The notes beneath the pieces were generated by a model, which saw nothing but the letters and a program-made list of their open reading frames with translations, was not told where the DNA came from and searched no databases. Shown one piece after another: positions 62,736 to 64,000 of a stretch of 64,000 bases of DNA. Source of the stretch: Thermoflavifilum thermophilum. Lineage in GTDB: Bacteria; Bacteroidota; Bacteroidia; Chitinophagales; Chitinophagaceae. Positions within the stretch are counted from its first letter, which is position 1; each line of letters opens with the position of its first letter. The translations under genes were made by a program, and so were the position numbers. Location: contig NZ_FPCJ01000001.1 in assembly GCF_900116565.1 (NCBI RefSeq), positions 1,426,001 through 1,490,000 on the forward strand. The letters are read 5' to 3'.

Positions 62736-64000
62736 ATGAAAAAGATATTTCATCTGCTTTCGAGCATCATCCTGATAGCTGTGCTGAGCGCCAGCTGCAA
62801 AAAAAGTTTTTTGGACCGGCCCCCGATTGACCAGCTAACCACGGGTAATTTTTACAACAACGACGACGAAGTACTGGCCGCCACAACGGCTTTGTACAAT
62901 ATCGTATGGTTTGACTACAATGACAAAGCCTTCCTGGCCTTTGGAGAGGCCCGTGGCGGCAACCTGCAGTCGAATGACCGTACACCTTATATCCAGTTTG
63001 CCGTATCGGCCACCGATCAGAGTACCCTGTTGCCAGGTTATAAATCGTTTTACAAAATCATTTCCCAGAGCAATTTGATCATGCAAAACGTTTATAACAG
63101 CAAGGGCAATATATCAGAGGCAGTTCGTAACGAGGCCCTGGGTGAATGTCATTTTATGCGGGGACTGGCTTATTATTATCTGGTGAGCAACTGGGGCGCC
63201 GTGCCCATTATTTACGATAACCTTGCCCAGCTCAACGACAGCGTGCACCGCAACACCATTGAAAGCGTATGGCAATTCATCATCCGCGATTTTCAATATG
63301 CTGTTAAGTACCTGCCTTATCAGGCAGCAGGCCAGGGGCGCATCACCAAATGGTCGGCCGAGGGCATGCTGGCCAAAATGTATTTAACCCTGGCCGGATA
63401 TGGCCGCACGGAAGGTAACCGGAATCAAACCTACCTGGACAGTGCAAAAATCCTGGCTGGCGATGTGATTCACAACAGCGGTATGACGCTCTTCCCCAGC
63501 TATTATGGCCTGTTTGTCAGTGCCAATAACAACAGTGCACACAACAACCCTGAAAGCCTGTTTTCGCTGGAATGGATGCCATTCAGCCAGCCCTGGGGTG
63601 TCAACAACTCATTCCAGGCCTATGTGGCTTTTGAACCCAAGCTCACCGAAACCGGCGATGGCTGGGGAGCAGCACAGGGTGTATCGGCCGACGTAGTGCG
63701 CTATTACATGGCTCATCCCGAAGATTCCCTGCGTCGCAAAGCCACCTGCATGTTTGATGGTGATTATTATCCAGACCTGGAAACCGACAATGGAGGCCTT
63801 CATTACACCGTCACCAGCATTTCGAACATCAAAAAATATGTGATTGGCTCACCCAAAGACAATAATGGCAATGGTGCATTCATGGCGGCTTATATTAATA
63901 CTTACATGCTCCGATTGGCCGAAGTGTATTTAATTTATGCGGAAGCCATCCTGGGCAATAATGCTTCCACTTCCGATCCCGAGGCATTGAAATATTTCAA
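62736..64000 (+). CDS. SusD/RagB-family nutrient-binding lipoprotein, 3' partial
   Basis: It starts at the ATG at 62736, 26 bp after the SusC stop, and runs open to the window edge (about 421 codons seen, of the usual 500-600). A lipobox closes the signal (AVLSASC). The conserved N-terminal segment FLDRPPIDQLTTGNFYNNDDEVLAA and the TPR-like helices (ISQSNLIMQNVY, NEALGECHFMRGLAYYYLV, KWSAEGMLAKMYLTLAGY) are present, as is LRLAEVYLIYAEA near the edge. It caps the SusC barrel and binds the glycan. The specificity cannot be read from this part. Confidence 0.95.
   Translation, partial: MKKIFHLLSSIILIAVLSASCKKSFLDRPPIDQLTTGNFYNNDDEVLAATTALYNIVWFDYNDKAFLAFGEARGGNLQSNDRTPYIQFAVSATDQSTLLPGYKSFYKIISQSNLIMQNVYNSKGNISEAVRNEALGECHFMRGLAYYYLVSNWGAVPIIYDNLAQLNDSVHRNTIESVWQFIIRDFQYAVKYLPYQAAGQGRITKWSAEGMLAKMYLTLAGYGRTEGNRNQTYLDSAKILAGDVIHNSGMTLFPSYYGLFVSANNNSAHNNPESLFSLEWMPFSQPWGVNNSFQAYVAFEPKLTETGDGWGAAQGVSADVVRYYMAHPEDSLRRKATCMFDGDYYPDLETDNGGLHYTVTSISNIKKYVIGSPKDNNGNGAFMAAYINTYMLRLAEVYLIYAEAILGNNASTSDPEALKYF

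Overview
The window looks like chromosome from a Bacteroidota species, most likely in or near the Chitinophagaceae. The signs are a SusC/SusD pair, a hybrid two-component regulator of the polysaccharide-utilisation type, a protein with a type IX secretion (T9SS) C-terminal domain, many lipoboxes, few clear Shine-Dalgarno sites, and several promoter boxes of the Bacteroidota form TTG-N17..23-TAnnTTTG. The family assignment is inference; no rRNA, tRNA, CRISPR array, integrase or transposase was seen.

Layout. 1-4516: end of an RND efflux adaptor gene and its large permease. 4662-7159 (minus): MFS transporter and Gfo/Idh/MocA oxidoreductase. 7297-17282 (minus): a tight surface-glycan operon, transcribed from a Wzm/Wzt-type ABC exporter through a GT2-GT2-methyltransferase fusion, a polysaccharide deacetylase and four single-domain GT2 enzymes. 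17633-25786 (minus): a large exported protein with tail-fibre-like and YadA-head-like repeats, followed by a T9SS-tagged protein, and upstream a second fibre-like protein sharing its N-terminal module. 26199-29858: an FG-GAP/ASPIC lipoprotein. 30105-31262: a TlpA-like lipoprotein.

31510-49612 is mostly core chromosome: gatB, an MMPL/RND-family protein, recO, a minus-strand run rsfS-ftsH-LUD-lpxH-propeller protein, birA, a SUI1 factor, a lipid kinase, nadC, a DUF4783 protein, an ECF sigma factor with a membrane partner, a lipoprotein and uvrC. 49573-52107 (minus): a beta-CASP nuclease and an exported GH130-like enzyme. 52190-64000: a polysaccharide-utilisation locus with an HTCS regulator, a GH31 lipoprotein carrying a PA14 insert (probably an alpha-xylosidase), SusC, and SusD running off the right edge.

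The features most worth following are the three-gene fibre/T9SS locus beside the glycan exporter, a compact orphan promoter-terminator unit next to gatB, a dispersed palindromic intergenic repeat with two near-full copies, 10-bp direct repeats upstream of the GH31 gene that could be the HTCS operator, and a tandem 14-bp duplication that creates the HTCS start codon. Several gene starts were moved inward to an ATG preceding a signal peptide or the conserved family start; the reason is given in each entry.
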